Position numbers and translations under genes: made by a program. Positions 49,805-61,900 of a stretch of DNA of 64,000 nucleotides are shown here, piece by piece. Origin of the DNA: Kuschelorhynchus macadamiae (lineage: Eukaryota > Arthropoda > Insecta > Coleoptera > Curculionidae); assembly GCA_030620095.1 (NCBI GenBank), contig JAUTXW010000059.1, positions 473,501-537,500 of the forward strand, written 5' to 3'. The notes below the pieces were generated by a model. That model had not been told where the DNA came from. It saw nothing but the letters and a program-made list of their open reading frames with translations, and did not search any database. Each line of letters begins with the position of its first letter. Position 1 is the first letter of the stretch.

Positions 49805-50290
49805 AAATTTTGCGAACTATATATTTTGAAGATTATACCATGAACTTATATACTTTTTTTACGAGTTTAAGAAAAAATAGTATACTGGCTGTTTCTTCTC
49901 TCCTTATAGTGTTTAAAGATGGCTCATTTTTGTCAACTCACATATTGAATATCACTTCTCTTATATTTTCTAGGTTGCATTCTTGTATGACACCTCTAAG
50001 GCAACAATCTTTCGAGTTTATTCTCTTTTTGAGATCATTTTGTTATAAGGCTATAAACGGTCATTCTTGATGTTTTGGTTAGGAATTTAGCCTCTTTAAT
50101 AGAACACATTTTTTCTGCAGACCTTCATAAACGTTTAAAATTACTTTCTATGCATCTTCGCTTAATGTTTTTGCTCCTGAATTGCTCAGAGTATTATTAG
50201 TACTTTCCACATCTACGTTTTTTAGATTCGCTTCTATTTCAATATTTTCACCATTCTTTTAATTTTCAATAGACAGTTTTGTGAAAGCCA
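49805..50290 (+). pseudogene. Candidate non-LTR RT C-terminal fragment
   Basis: An 86-codon open frame (49810-50070) contains LYTFFTSLRKNSILAVSS in the place of the LY.SLVRSKLEYAS.VWSP motif. It also holds RLHSCMTPLRQQSFEFILFL then CYKAINGHS, close to the L.SL..RR...D..FLYK.INGHI motif of jockey/CR1 RTs. Spacing between the two is about right. The similarity is weak and by eye only. Confidence 0.35.
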
Positions 50291-50591
50291 TGGTCGCCAC
50301 ATTTTAAACTCTTAAAGTAAACTAATCCTTTGTTATATTTAATCTAATTAAACATTTAAAACACGTACCTGTAATATTAGGGAGATCCGGTCGGGTGTGA
50401 ACAAAGACTTGGAATTATGTTAATGTAGCTCTTAAAGGTAGCAATGGACCAGAAGGGACAAACAGTTTTTTTTTGTTTATATAATAACAAATATACACTT
50501 TCTGTTTTAAAAAACTGTAAGAAAGTTTTGATAAAAGTTGAGTGACAGGGTATTCCAAAAAAATGACCATCGCTTAATGTGACAGACATAT

Positions 50592-51617
50592 TATAAAGGG
50601 TGTTCAAATTTGAGGTTGCTTTTTGAATGTTCCGCCACTGATATTGGACATATTTATAGCGGTATAGGGTTCAACAACACGTGTTTTTAGTAAAAACCTA
50701 TTACAGGTATAGAGAAAGTGTCGCAAAAACGGTTAGAAAAACATTTTCATCTTGGGGGATATAATAATACTGGAGAAGCCACAGGACCCACAGAGAATTA
50801 CTATTTGTTGTGGTTTTTGGGCTAGAGGTGTTATTGGCTCATAGTTTTTTCCAAAATGCAGCTGGCAATGCGCTAATGGTAACAGGAGAGCGGTCTAGAC
50901 TTTTTATGGAATGAATTATATAGGATAGATATCCACGGTATGTGGTTTCAACAAGATGGAGCCAATCCTCATACAACCAACTTGATCTTTTAAAGGAACG
51001 ATTTCAATACCGAATAATTTCACGTAGAGGAATCGTTAACTGGACTGCGATTTGACGCCCCTAGAATTCTTTCTATGGGGTTTCCTAAAAGAAAGTTTAC
51101 ACTGACAATCCTCAAACCATACAGCACCTTAGGGATAACATTATTACTGCTATTGGTGAAATATCGCTGCAGTTATGCGAAAAAGTGGTAGAGAATTTTG
51201 TCAAAATAATGGTATCTTGCCAGAGGTCAAGCGGAGGTCATTTGCCCGATAATGTTTTCCATTATTATTGTTTAATTTAAAATATAAATTTCATAGGATA
51301 CCAACTATCTAAATTTGAAATAATTTAATTTGTTCTAAAAGAGGAAAATTAAAGGCAACAGTATTTATTACAATTGTCAAAAATAATAATCAATTAACAT
51401 GAGTAAGCACGGCAATTAAGCTTTGGTACTTGTTTTGAATATACCAACGCAGGATTTAATATCCTACTCTTGGACTTACTAATGGTAAGATCTACTGCTT
51501 GAATTTTTATTTGAATATTTGATTTTAATAATGAATCACTAAACCAAGTTTCTTTTGATCTAATCATCCCGTTTAAATATATAGGAAAAAAACCATTAAA
51601 AAAATGAACACCTTGTA
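50592..51617 (+). mobile_element. Mariner-like element relic (about 1.0 kb)
   Basis: The left end TAAAGGGTGTTCAAATTTGAGG and the right end, whose complement is TACAAGGTGTTCATTTTTTT, resemble each other as terminal inverted repeats. Transposase pieces in plus orientation lie between. Confidence 0.55.
50680..51265 (+). pseudogene. Mariner/Tc-like transposase relic
   Basis: Pieces across frames: ITICCGFWARGVIGS (VTVWCGFWxxGVIGPYFF) at about 50798-50842, NAAGNALMVTGERSRLFM at about 50855-50910, GMWFQQDGANPHTTNL with the second catalytic Asp at about 50938-50985, and RIISRRGIVNW-type near 51010-51045. LRDNITAIGEISLQLCEKVV, ENFVKIMVSCQRSSGGHLPD then NVFHYY are at about 51125-51265. Stops and indels are frequent. 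It belongs to the same broad family as the 63-kb relic but ends in GGHL.D.VFH rather than GGTF. The first Asp block is not seen. Confidence 0.75.
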
Positions 51618-52074
51618 TCTAGAAAATGCAAGCGTTATGGATATTTTTGTCGTCGCTTAATGAGGGATTCTTGGTTTTGCCTCCCATTAAGCGATAGCCA
51701 ATGTTTGAAATATGCTGTACTAGATCAATGTATGTTAATAGATATTATTATATGGTTTGTCAAAACTCAAGCTACCAGTAAACTTTTAAATTATCGTTTT
51801 ACTAATTTTCATCAAAAACAGAGCACTTTAGGCAACAGAACCTATTAAAGATAAGACAAAAATATAGTCTTTTACAATAGAAACATTAAATAACTTTCCT
51901 TTATATTGTCGAATATTACTGGTACTTTATTAACTAGTGTATTTTCCCGCAAATATAATTTTAAAGAAACATTTTCAGAGGTGAACGTCGCCTTATGTTT
52001 TTTTTGCAGTGCACCTCTAATTCAGTAGAAACCTGCAAATTTCAAGTTTGTCTAACAAATGTTTCTGTTCATAT
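51618..52074. other. No gene seen
   Basis: The frames at 51660-51848 and 51995-52177 resemble no family. A phrase CCTCCCATTAAGCGATAG at about 51679-51696 recalls the MITE-like segment at 13.15 kb. Confidence 0.4.
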
Positions 52075-52285
52075 TTTGATCAGGACCTACAACTTTTATT
52101 TTAAAACGCAGAAAAAATTGTTGAACACAAAAATTGTAAGGTTACATATGAATCGCCAAAATTTTGGAAAAAAGTAAGAACATGCCAATTATAAAATAAT
52201 TGTTATTTAAAAATTTCTCTGTAAAATATTGCCTCATTAAGTGGGTATATTTTCTTGCTGATTATAAATATAAAAGTTTGATGGC
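52075..52285 (+). repeat. R7 repeat, copy 1
   Basis: Similar to 54370-54600. Shared order is a TACAACTTTTATTTT-like stretch, AAAATTGTAAGGTTA, ATGCCAATT, TTGCCTC[AG]TTAAGTGG, TTCTTGCTGATTATAAATATAAAA. Moderate divergence. Confidence 0.55.
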
Positions 52286-52520
52286 TTGATCTCGTTTTAT
52301 TTTTAAAGACAACCGAGAAAATTGAAAAATATCCTGCCATAGGGAGGCAACATATTAATTCTTATTGACTTCATATTCATGTGTTAGAAGTTAGAACGTT
52401 TTCTCTCTAACATATTGCCTCTAATGGTAATATTTCATTATTTCCTCGGCTTTATAATAAATGTATCAAACCTAGTATATTTATATTCAGCAAGAAGAGA
52501 CCCGCTTAATAAAACAATGT
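52228..52520. mobile_element. Imperfect foldback MITE
   Basis: The left arm (about 52228-52370) and the complement of the right arm (about 52403-52520) share TTAAG(T/C)GGGT, TTCTTGCTGA.TATAAAT, GTTTGAT, TTTATT.TAAAG and GCCGAG or ACCGAG. They also share GAAA.AT.(A)CC.TAG.GAGGCAA.AT. The centre is about 30 bp. ACAGGGTGT follows at 52524. No coding content. Confidence 0.7.
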
Positions 52521-53233
52521 AATACAGGGTGTCGATTTTAATTGTTTCACTTTCGAATTTATTATTTGCTTCGATCTTTTAAAATAAAGCTTGTAAACTC
52601 CGTTGAAAATATAAACAGAAATTTTGTATAGTGATTAAGGTTTAGGTTTCCTCAATAAATTTTGATTAGGTTCTTCTCTCTCAGTAACTATAAAGACATA
52701 TTTTTAGTCACCCTGATGGGTGAAAATCGAACCGGTCTCTAACCGTAACTAAAGTAAGACAGTTAATAGCAAAAATCTAAAAAGCATTGCTGAGGACTGC
52801 GTTAAATTCTACCCTTAATTCTATCTAAAACAAGAAGATCAAATAATAACTAATGGGATAGACTTGATAAGATTTACAGAAATCCTATTAAAATCAGGGT
52901 ATTTAATTGCAGTTTATAAATAAGTTTTAAAGAAAATAATATCATTTTTGTTAAAAAAAAAACAAGCAATAAAAACTGGCCTATTCAGACCTACATAATA
53001 TAACAGTAAAAACAATATAAATCATTTCCTAATTTCCCTTTCATGAAAAACTCTGATATCTCCAGGATATTTCTTTTTTTTACTACCTGAATTTTTAGAG
53101 AACCCTCTTTAAAAAGCTAATATTATGTTACATAAAGGCTTAATTATGATTCAATATACATCCCGGTGTTAATTAAAGCCCATTACGTAAAAGGGATTAA
53201 AGATCCATGCGTAAAGAGGACAAATAATATATT
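52521..53233. other. No gene seen
   Basis: Starts with the MITE-end motif ATACAGGGTGTCG. A B-box-like GGTTCGATTTTCACC on the minus strand at about 52720-52734 is isolated. Confidence 0.4.
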
Positions 53234-53588
53234 TGTTAGGGAGAAGCGATAATAGTTTTATATATCGATAGGCGATAGCAACTCACCTATCGATAAATTT
53301 ATAAACTTTATTTATCGATAGTTTATTGCTACCTATCGATAGTTGCAACAAATGCCGTTAAAGTAGGCATTCCTAGAAGACATCTGTAAATAAATCAGCA
53401 AAAAAATTGAAATAAATGTCAAGTCTAGTGAAAATGAAGTCACCTTCATAAATATGTAACCAACGTACATAATAATTTAATAACTACGAATAGTTATCGG
53501 ATGCCTATCAGTATTATTGGTTGCCTATCGATATTTATCGGATAACTAACGATATATCGGTATATCGATAAAAAACTCATCCCTAACA
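53234..53588. mobile_element. Small inverted-repeat element rich in TATCGATA sites
   Basis: The ends are inverted copies: TGTTAGGGAGAAG at 53234 and the complement of CTCATCCCTAACA at 53588 (TGTTAGGGATGAG). Inside are six exact TATCGATA octamers at 53263, 53288, 53313, 53334, 53526 and 53563, plus near-matches (TATCGGTA, TTATCGGA, GCGATA). The octamer is palindromic and equals the DRE, the DREF/BEAF-32-type site of Drosophila; that link is from knowledge of those factors, not shown here. There is no coding sequence, and target duplications are not evident. Confidence 0.75.
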
Positions 53589-54339
53589 CTCCTATGATGT
53601 AATAAAATACAATATTTGTTAGTAGTTACTTATAAATGAGCCTTAATAATACTCTTAAGTATCAACGCAATTAATAGTAATGGAAATGATGGTAATAAAT
53701 CAATTATTTTATGAATTAATTGGAACATCCGCGCCATTTCGTCATACTCACTTTTAACGTTATAAAATTGTTGTTGTTATAGAAAAGTCTGCAGTAGTTT
53801 TTATAAAAGTTAGTGGCAGAAACTCAGTAAGACTGAACCGAGGACTGAACAGTTTACCAATCAGATTAAAACTGCAATTTTAAAGGAGATTTAGAAAGAA
53901 CACATTTTATCTTTACCAATAATCAGTTTTCTACAAATTTAACTCATAACTAATTTCCAATAAATGCTGAAGAGGCATATTTTTAAAAATAATATGTATT
54001 AGAAAGTTTTTAAGCCGCTTATTTTGTTAAATTTGACTTCTCTGACAATATCCAAACTAAGATTTCTTGTTAAATTATGCCATTATTCGTTAGGATTTTC
54101 CCTTTTAATAATTATTTTCATACCTTTGGCAGACAAAACTCCAATAAATATTACCCCTCTGACGATCATCTAAACAATTTTATTACTTTGTACCTGATTG
54201 ATGTTTCTTTATTCGTGATTGTTGGTGTTTTCACAACTGGTGCCTCGCAACTCGGGCGTCCTCAAACTTTGCATATCAGAAAATTATTCTCTTTTCGGGC
54301 GTAAAAATAATTAGATGCCTATAATTCTGCCTCATGCCT
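53589..54339. other. Nothing recognised
   Basis: The 75-codon frame at 54077-54304 has no known domain. Confidence 0.45.
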
Positions 54340-56100
54340 GTATAAATGTACAGGGTTACTAATTATATTTTAAACGGGTTCTACAAGCTTTATTTCTGAA
54401 GATACAAACAAATGCAAAATTGTAAAGGTTAAATCGCAACCTCCCGGATTTGCCAAAAAAGAAAAAATGCCAATTGGAAAGTAAAAACATAAGCATCAAC
54501 TTTGTTATTTTTAATTGAGTACCATGTATACCATTGCCTCGTTAAGTGGATTTCTTCTTAATGATTAGGTATAAAATAAACTGCTCTCCAAAAGATCCGA
54601 TCACTTACTTTTACCATCATATTCAATATGTTTTATTTTCGTAACAAAAAAATGTATTAAGTTGCGGTTTTTAAAAGTTTTGTCTGTTCCGAAAATTTTT
54701 AGTAAAATTGCAAATAAAAAACAAATTGACAGATATTACGAAATTTTGAAAATTTTTCGAAATATCACATTTTTTAGAAAATTTTATTTTTTTACATATC
54801 CTCCTGTAGATTTTTAACATTATATTTAACATACATTTTTAAAAATCTGATTGTTACCGTAATTATTTAAAATTTTTGTGGCCTCCATTATGCATGAATT
54901 ATACAGGGTGTCCAGATACTAATTTTAGTGTGTTAGTGTCATAGGAAAATTAAAACTACATCAGTAAATTTTAGCGTCCAGTAGAATAGCCATCAATTTA
55001 AATTATGTTTTTTTTTTACGTTTTAGTAATATAAAATATTTTTTCCATAGTGGTTTTTTATTGTATCTCTAGCTGTATAAATCAAAACTAGAGATGTTTC
55101 TATTGGAACCAAAATTGCCAATACATATTTTCCTAACTCACCCACCATGCTTTAAAATTCGCAAAATTAACTTTTGAAGATTTTTTATGCCTACATATGC
55201 CTTTTTAAATTTAGCCTGTAACAACGATTTTTGATGTACAGATCCCCAACATTTTAAGCCAATTTTTAAAAGGTGTTTCTATTGGAGCCAAAATTGCCAG
55301 TAAGTTTCTTAACTCACCCACTCGCCCACCATGGTTTAAAATTCGCAAAATTAACTTTTTAAATTTTTTATAAAAATTAACACTATTCCAAACCATTTTT
55401 TAAAAGGTGTACCTTATGGATATTTTAAACTTAGATTTACATATTGAACTTTGCTGATAATGAAAATATAGTTTTTTAATATATAGGGTGTTTTGAAAGT
55501 TTTGATAGAATTTGACAAACATTTTAATATTATACAGATTGTAAATTAATTAATTTTAGAAACCTTGAAAAGTGAGTGATTTTTATTTTTTCTCTAGCTA
55601 TAGAAATCAAAAAATTGGGGAATTTAGGAACTAAATTGAGTCACATTTTGCTATTCCTAATAAAAGCAAATATTCGTAACGAGAGAAGTTGCCGGAAAAG
55701 GAAATTTACAGATTTTTTAACTAAGATTTACATATCGAGTTTTGCAGATAACGAAAATATTTTTGAATTATACAGGATGTTTTGAAAGTTGTGGTGTGGA
55801 TTTTTCTAAATGTCTAAGTCAAATTACTAATATTATAATAGTAATATATTATTATATAATACCGTGTAATAAATTTGATTTAAAAATCTCTCGAAATGTA
55901 TAAAAAAAACGTAAAAAATATTAACATTTTTTGACACCCTGTATCTTGAAAACGAAAGGTTTGCAGACCCTTGTTTACACGCCTTTTTAACTTTTTTTTA
56001 GATAAATCATTTCCCAAAGTTTTTAAAGAATTAATTTACACCCTGTACAGTACTAAAATGTTTGACAAATGGGACATAACTTTTAAAACACCCTGCCTAA
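54340..56100. repeat. Cluster of MITE-type repeats with ACAGGGTGT ends
   Basis: Motif copies are at 54349 (partial), 54903-54911, about 55486 (TAGGGTGT), about 55772 (ACAGGATGT), 55934-55942 (complement), 56038-56046 (complement) and about 56089 (complement, partial). Two internal duplications are visible. GTTTCTATTGGAACCAAAATTGCC with CCACCATG.TTTAAAATTCGC occurs at 55095-55190 and 55265-55370. A TTTACATAT...TTTTGAAAGT stretch occurs at about 55435-55500 and 55723-55790. R7 copy 2 (54370-54600) is also here. 55610-55690 is an R1 3' end (AACTAAATTGAGTCACATTTTGCTATTCC). Confidence 0.65.
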
Positions 56101-56300
56101 TAAAAAACAAGAACTATAATACTAATGAAGTTAAAGGCTGATACAAGAAAGTAATCAAAAGGCCTGGAAAGCCAACCCCAATATATACGAATTTCTGAAA
56201 CTTATTGAAGAAAAAATAATATGTAACAACATGACAGAGAAGCAATTTTAAGTAATTCCAAAAGACCAACCAAAATACCAATCGTAACAGATATGTGCAA
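56101..56300 (+). pseudogene. Possible MULE-type transposase C-terminal scrap
   Basis: The plus frame near 56140-56250 reads QKAWKANPNIYEFLKLIEEK. This recalls the HPNIW.FI..L..EE segment in insect MULE-domain proteins, but the stretch is only about 30 residues. Confidence 0.25.
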
Positions 56301-58786
56301 TCGTTGAAGATTTCTCAAATAAGAAAAAATATTTACTTACCATTAGGGAAATTGAATTATAATGTAAAATTTGATTAATATATGTATATTTGGTACTACT
56401 ATGTTCATTGCATAATGTACATAAGTAGCGTCGAATATTTAAGGTGGTGATTTTCGAGATAATTTAAGTTTACGATAACTTTATTTTTTGGACACGTGTG
56501 TCAGATTTTATAAAATAAGTCACACTACTTGGCAAACACTCTGTACACATTAATTTAAAACAGACAAAACAAAGAATTTATAGTTTGAAAGTTGTTACTT
56601 GTGTATTCTACGCACCAGTTGGGATGGGTTAAAGGTTTATAGTTGCCCGCGTTGCGACGCACGAGTTAAGAGTGATAGTTATCTGGTTTTGCTTGTAACA
56701 GCGCCACCGAGAACGCCACTTTTTGACGTGTCATAAAACAACATGGAACAAACGTCAGTTGGAAAATGGCGGGCCTAGTATAAATACGAATGTTAAATGC
56801 TTAAAATTGAAATGATTAAATTGTTCTATACACTTTGTTTACATTGTTGTTAAACCAAGACTATACAACAAAAACAAATGGCAGGTGCCTCCTCGTTCAT
56901 CCATCTAAATACGATATATAGGGGACAGGAGTTTTGTGTCATTCCAATATTTTATCCTATTGGCAAAATCTTATCTTAGTGGCAGCTTTTTATTTATGAA
57001 TCAAAAATAAGGACCTTGTTTTGTAACATTGTGTTGACAAATTTGAAAATCTGTTGCATTAGCATTAAAGTCAATGCCTGTTGACAAAAGTAAAAAATCT
57101 TTTGATAAAATTATTGTATTGCTCCCTCCTCCTAATATTTTCTTTGGGGTCCGTTCCTGAGCTTACGCTCTCATCTTAAACAGAATCTTTTGTCAGTGCT
57201 TTTATTGACTTTTTCAAGGCGTCTATGATGCATTTGCAACATTTAACCGAGACGACTGTAGTCAAACGGACGGAAGCAAAAACCTACTATATATTTTAAG
57301 TTTTTCGTCTGATTTTGTGATATTATCCAAATTGTAATTTAGATACATCAAACTTTGATATTGCTGTCTTTTAAATATTTACTCGAGTTTTAGTTGAGAT
57401 AAATTATTCTTAACATGGTCGCAATATGTCACCTGCTGTCTTTAGAATATCCTTATTTTTTTACATGTAACAATCTGTTGACCACAATTTTAAAAAGATT
57501 TCAACTATTTGATCACAGATTTTTTCTCGTAAAATCTAAAAGAAGTCATACCAATGTTTTAGACCCACACCTCGACTCACACACTTGTATAGGCTTGTAT
57601 CTACTCAAACTTTTCCCGCTGTAAACAAAGTCACTGTGTGCTTGTTAAAGACAAACAGCCTCAATGTGTACGATTCCAAGAAAACAAATAAGTGAAGAAC
57701 ATGTTAGTGTTACGTCCCTGACTCCAAGTTAGTTTATTTATCGTGAGATAAACTAAATATAGATATTATGCTATCGGAGATGATAAGTAGGTTTCAACGA
57801 ACTTTCAGACACGAAGGCGGGGCAAGAGAATAAGATTATAGATAGATTCTCACAAAATCTAGGTACTAGTCACGTTTTAGGTGTAATATTATCTTTTATT
57901 TATTCCGGGATATTCGATTTTATTTGATAATTGACTCGGTAAAGCTATGTTAAGACAAAACAATTATAAATTATAAAACAACATATAATATAAATGATTA
58001 TACTTATTATAAAATCTATAACATAATAATATAGTCCATCAATTAAAAAATGTTTAAAAATACTTCTTATTTTTTTTTTCAGCTAAAACTTATTCTATTG
58101 TAGTTTGCGGCCAATTACCCATTTTATTTCTGCATTATTGCTTTTATTACTATAATATGTTTTTTTTTCTGTATTGTCGGTTTTTATTCTTAATTTCAGT
58201 ATATATTCTCATATTTACGTCTTTATTGCCATACTACCTTGGTTATTTCCTAATATTTCCCAATAATGGGTCATCGTTCGCTCTATATTGTTTAAAAAAA
58301 AAAGACATATTATGTAAAGGTTATGAGCAGTGTAATGGAATGTAAATGGAATGCTATAAGCGTATAACTGATAATTGAGTGAATATTGAGACACTCAACT
58401 ATCTGATAGTTAATGATAAATAATCAAATTTATATCTAAACTTCCAAAAGAGAGGGGAATTTAATTAGGTGCCCATTAAACGTCTGATGGTTCCCCGCAG
58501 TCCCTGACAACTCGACGATTTTAAAGAATCTGGCAACATCGCTAACAACAATTTCAAATGTGGATATGAATAAACAAAAGGAAAATCCTCGGGAAAACCC
58601 GTATCTAAATTTTATACTATCTACTAAACTATAACTAAGTTGTACCTGCGCTCTACTGTTTAGGGCCCTGTTTTGCCATGATGGATTTAAATTGTGATAA
58701 ATGATATTGGTAATTTCTGTTCTGAAATCTAATTTTATGTGAGCAATGCCGAGTAATTTTCTGCTTTTTATACTTATTATGTTACT
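56301..58786. other. Long stretch with no recognised gene
   Basis: 56630-56780 is less AT-rich, holds TGACGTGTCA and ACGTCA, and ends with a TATAAATA at about 56779, so it could be promoter-like, but no transcript follows that I can see. The frames at 57415-57624 and 58157-58345 are unrecognised. Confidence 0.4.
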
Positions 58787-58972
58787 CAGTGGCGTATTTA
58801 AGGGGGGTTTGGGGGTTAAACCCTAAAAGGAACTTTTTTTCGGGATTGGCGGGCAAAACTCCCCCCAAAGCCAGTGTTAGTACACAAAAATTAAGTAAAG
58901 ACTTGTTTTTTTATTTTAAAAATGTTCATTACTCAAACCCCCCCTCAGAAGCAATGTCTATATACGCCACTG
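58787..58972. mobile_element. hAT-type MITE, 186 bp, with 8-bp target duplication
   Basis: The terminal inverted repeat CAGTGGCGTATTTA at the left matches the complement of the right end, CAGTGGCGTATATA. Flanks ATGTTACT (58779-58786) and ATGTAACT (58973-58980) are an 8-bp duplication with one change. Poly-G (GGGGGG) subterminal left and poly-C right match the style of the 23.2-kb hAT. The 84-codon frame at 58789-59043 lies in it and is not a gene. Confidence 0.88.
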
Positions 58973-61900
58973 ATGTAACTATTGTTTTAAACTTGCTGTT
59001 TATTGTGTTATACAAAACAATATGTCCACCGACTGTTTTTTAAGTAAGGATTTTTTCCATTTGCATTAGGGATTTCCTACTTGAATAAATAAATATAAAT
59101 ATTTACAACAAATTATAATCTTAAAAAATCGTAATAATTGCTTACCGTCTTTAATATTCCTGAAGAAGTATTTTTTACTACCGACTATTCTCATAACTAT
59201 AACTTTATATTGCCTGCTATTACTTTCTATTGCTATGTTTTGCCGGATTTATTACCGTTTATTTCTCGAAAAAGGTACAAAACGTATTGCCCAGGGTGAG
59301 AGACTCCTTGACATCCGGTGAATTACAAACAATTTGACATGTCGGAAATAGATGTAGTCGATTAAAACTTATTTCAATCTCTGTAACCACTTGCAATAAT
59401 ACTGATATTAAAAGGTGATAAAATCACACAGTCAATGAGTAAGTATAAAAAAATATTTCTTTCTTAAAATAAATATAAATCAAATCACTTAGCTGATTAA
59501 TATACTACCTATATATCAAACACGTATCACTTACATCCAAAAATCAATATTAACAATAGAATTTACCCGCACTAAGCATTTTTAGACTTCCTGAGAAGCA
59601 ACTTATGAAAAATATTAGTTTGTTTACTATGCTATTCTATAGGACAGATCTAGAACACATCTTTAGCAAGAATGCAAATCGAATTTAAGCACACTGTAAA
59701 GATCTAGCCATTTTTGCTATAAAATTTTTGTATTTTATGCCTAATTATAATGTTGTCTAAACAGGAAATAATTTAGGCGTTATCATAAAAAATGGCTCAT
59801 TATCCGAGTATCGCAAAAAAATTAATTTTTGTTCTGAGATATTTTTTTCTTGTAAATAAATTAAGTCTGGCGGTGTCTCTTTGACCAATATTTTCAGATT
59901 AGTTTTGAAGTTTTTACCAGATAGCATAGATTATGTGCTAATTAAAAAAAAGATATATATGGCTTCTAGACGATATTTTAAGGATTTTGGTACAATATTT
60001 CATAAGCTATAGCGAAGAGTCCAACTAAGGACTAAATAACTAAATACTACTAGAACTACTTAGCGCTGTTTCATTTATTTCGAGTTTTTTTTAATGTATA
60101 GTTTTTGTTTTGTTTCTAATAAAAATTTGGTAGTTTCGTCAATTTACGTCTTCGCTCGTAGGTTCATTATTTTTCGATAACAATACCTCATATTCCAAAT
60201 CATTCCTACCATTTCACAGAATTTTATTTACATCCCGTTGACAAAAAATATCTCTACTATTTATTTGTTTGATAAACATTAATATTTACGATAATTGCTT
60301 TCCTAATCTTTCTGTTATCAAATATTATGAGCGAAAATACAAAGATGACAGGCGCCAATAGAGGTGTATTTGCTGGTTAATCCAAGTGTATAATTATTAG
60401 TAATAACTGTCATCGGTATAATCTTTAATCTGGCGTTTTCTTGATTACTTTTAAGGGATAACTGGATTTTAAATCCATTCACAAGAACAGAAAAATAGTA
60501 GCACTATTTCGTAACTAAAACAGGCAATGAAACAGTTCTGATGTGATACTAAAACTGAAGAACTTCTGGGAAGTGTAAAAATAATTGAGTTTTCAGATTC
60601 AAGAATAATAGTTTTAATCAAAGATTTTTCTTCCTATTATTCTTTAGTAAATTTAAAAGAGATTTAAAAGCTCAGAAAGAAGAGCAATTTTAAAATATTT
60701 TTACAAACATTCAGGTTTTAATCCCGTTTTTTTTTAATTTAGTTGCTGTTTTTAATTTGGATCCAAAAATACAAATAACCTGCCTCTTCACACAGAAGTA
60801 TATTAGAATAAAGAAGAAAGTGACACAAGTGTATAAAAACTAATTTTTAGGCCACTGTTTTCAAAGCAAATTGGAATCTAAGACATAAACATTATTGTTC
60901 ATGGACTAAGTATTCCCGTGTTTTATTTTATGAAGCTGTCAATAAAGCACAATACATTTCAAACAATAATCCGACATATAATATGGTTTTCCAAACCGGG
61001 CAGTACGATAGAAGTAGTAATAAAAGGGATGAGGGTTCTAATTATATCTAAAGGACCATTTTCACCAACCATAGTTCGTCCACCATTGTTCCACACTTTT
61101 TCTTCTCTATTTCTTGGACATCTCACCCTTTTTGGGCAACTACATACTCATTTGGGCAACTATAGACAAATACAATGTATATTACTAAGTATATTCGCCA
61201 CATGATTTCAAACATGTACTAAGCCTCAATTGGCAAAATACGACGTAAATAGTACATTGCATACCTAGTATATAATTTTCGATGATCGAAAATACTACGC
61301 ATTCGGGGAATGAATTTTTTTTCTACAGAATACATACTATTTTTCCGAAAATCGTTTGAATTAATTATACAATTCTTTGTATACTACGAGACTGATCATA
61401 ATATTTTCCTACAGTGCAGAAATTAGTATTTTCTAACAGGTATTTTTTGATGCTTGAAAACAACTACACATATAGATATATTGACTTTTACTTTGAAACG
61501 TTTTGTCCAAATGGTATTTTCGGGAAATATTTTTTAATGTTGGAGCAGTTTTATACATTTTTAAACTATTCAAAACTTTAAATCGATTTTAGACCAATCT
61601 TCGCCGGAAAGTAATACAAGGGCTATTTTTAAAACTTCTTGTAAGTACCATATACTTCTGTATTTTTTTCTACGACCGTTATGAGTTGGTTTTTGATTGA
61701 CACGTTAAATACGCTTGTTTTTTACTTTTTTAGTTTCAATTTCATCTGCCAAAATTTTTCATTTTTATTTCCGTCGATAATTAATTGGTGCAAAAATGGA
61801 TACTGATCAGATAACTGGAATGAACGCTCCCAAACAGTCACATAAAAACTACTTGTCAGATTTTTATGATTTATGACGCCAAACTGTCATACCAGTGTTA

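Noticed and set aside
52700..52770. Possible tRNA on minus strand (GGTTCGATTTTCACC)
   Set aside because: Only a B-box-like stretch; no A box or paired acceptor stem could be found.
57415..57624. 69-codon plus frame with Cys and Leu content
   Set aside because: No domain, no start context or neighbouring exon.
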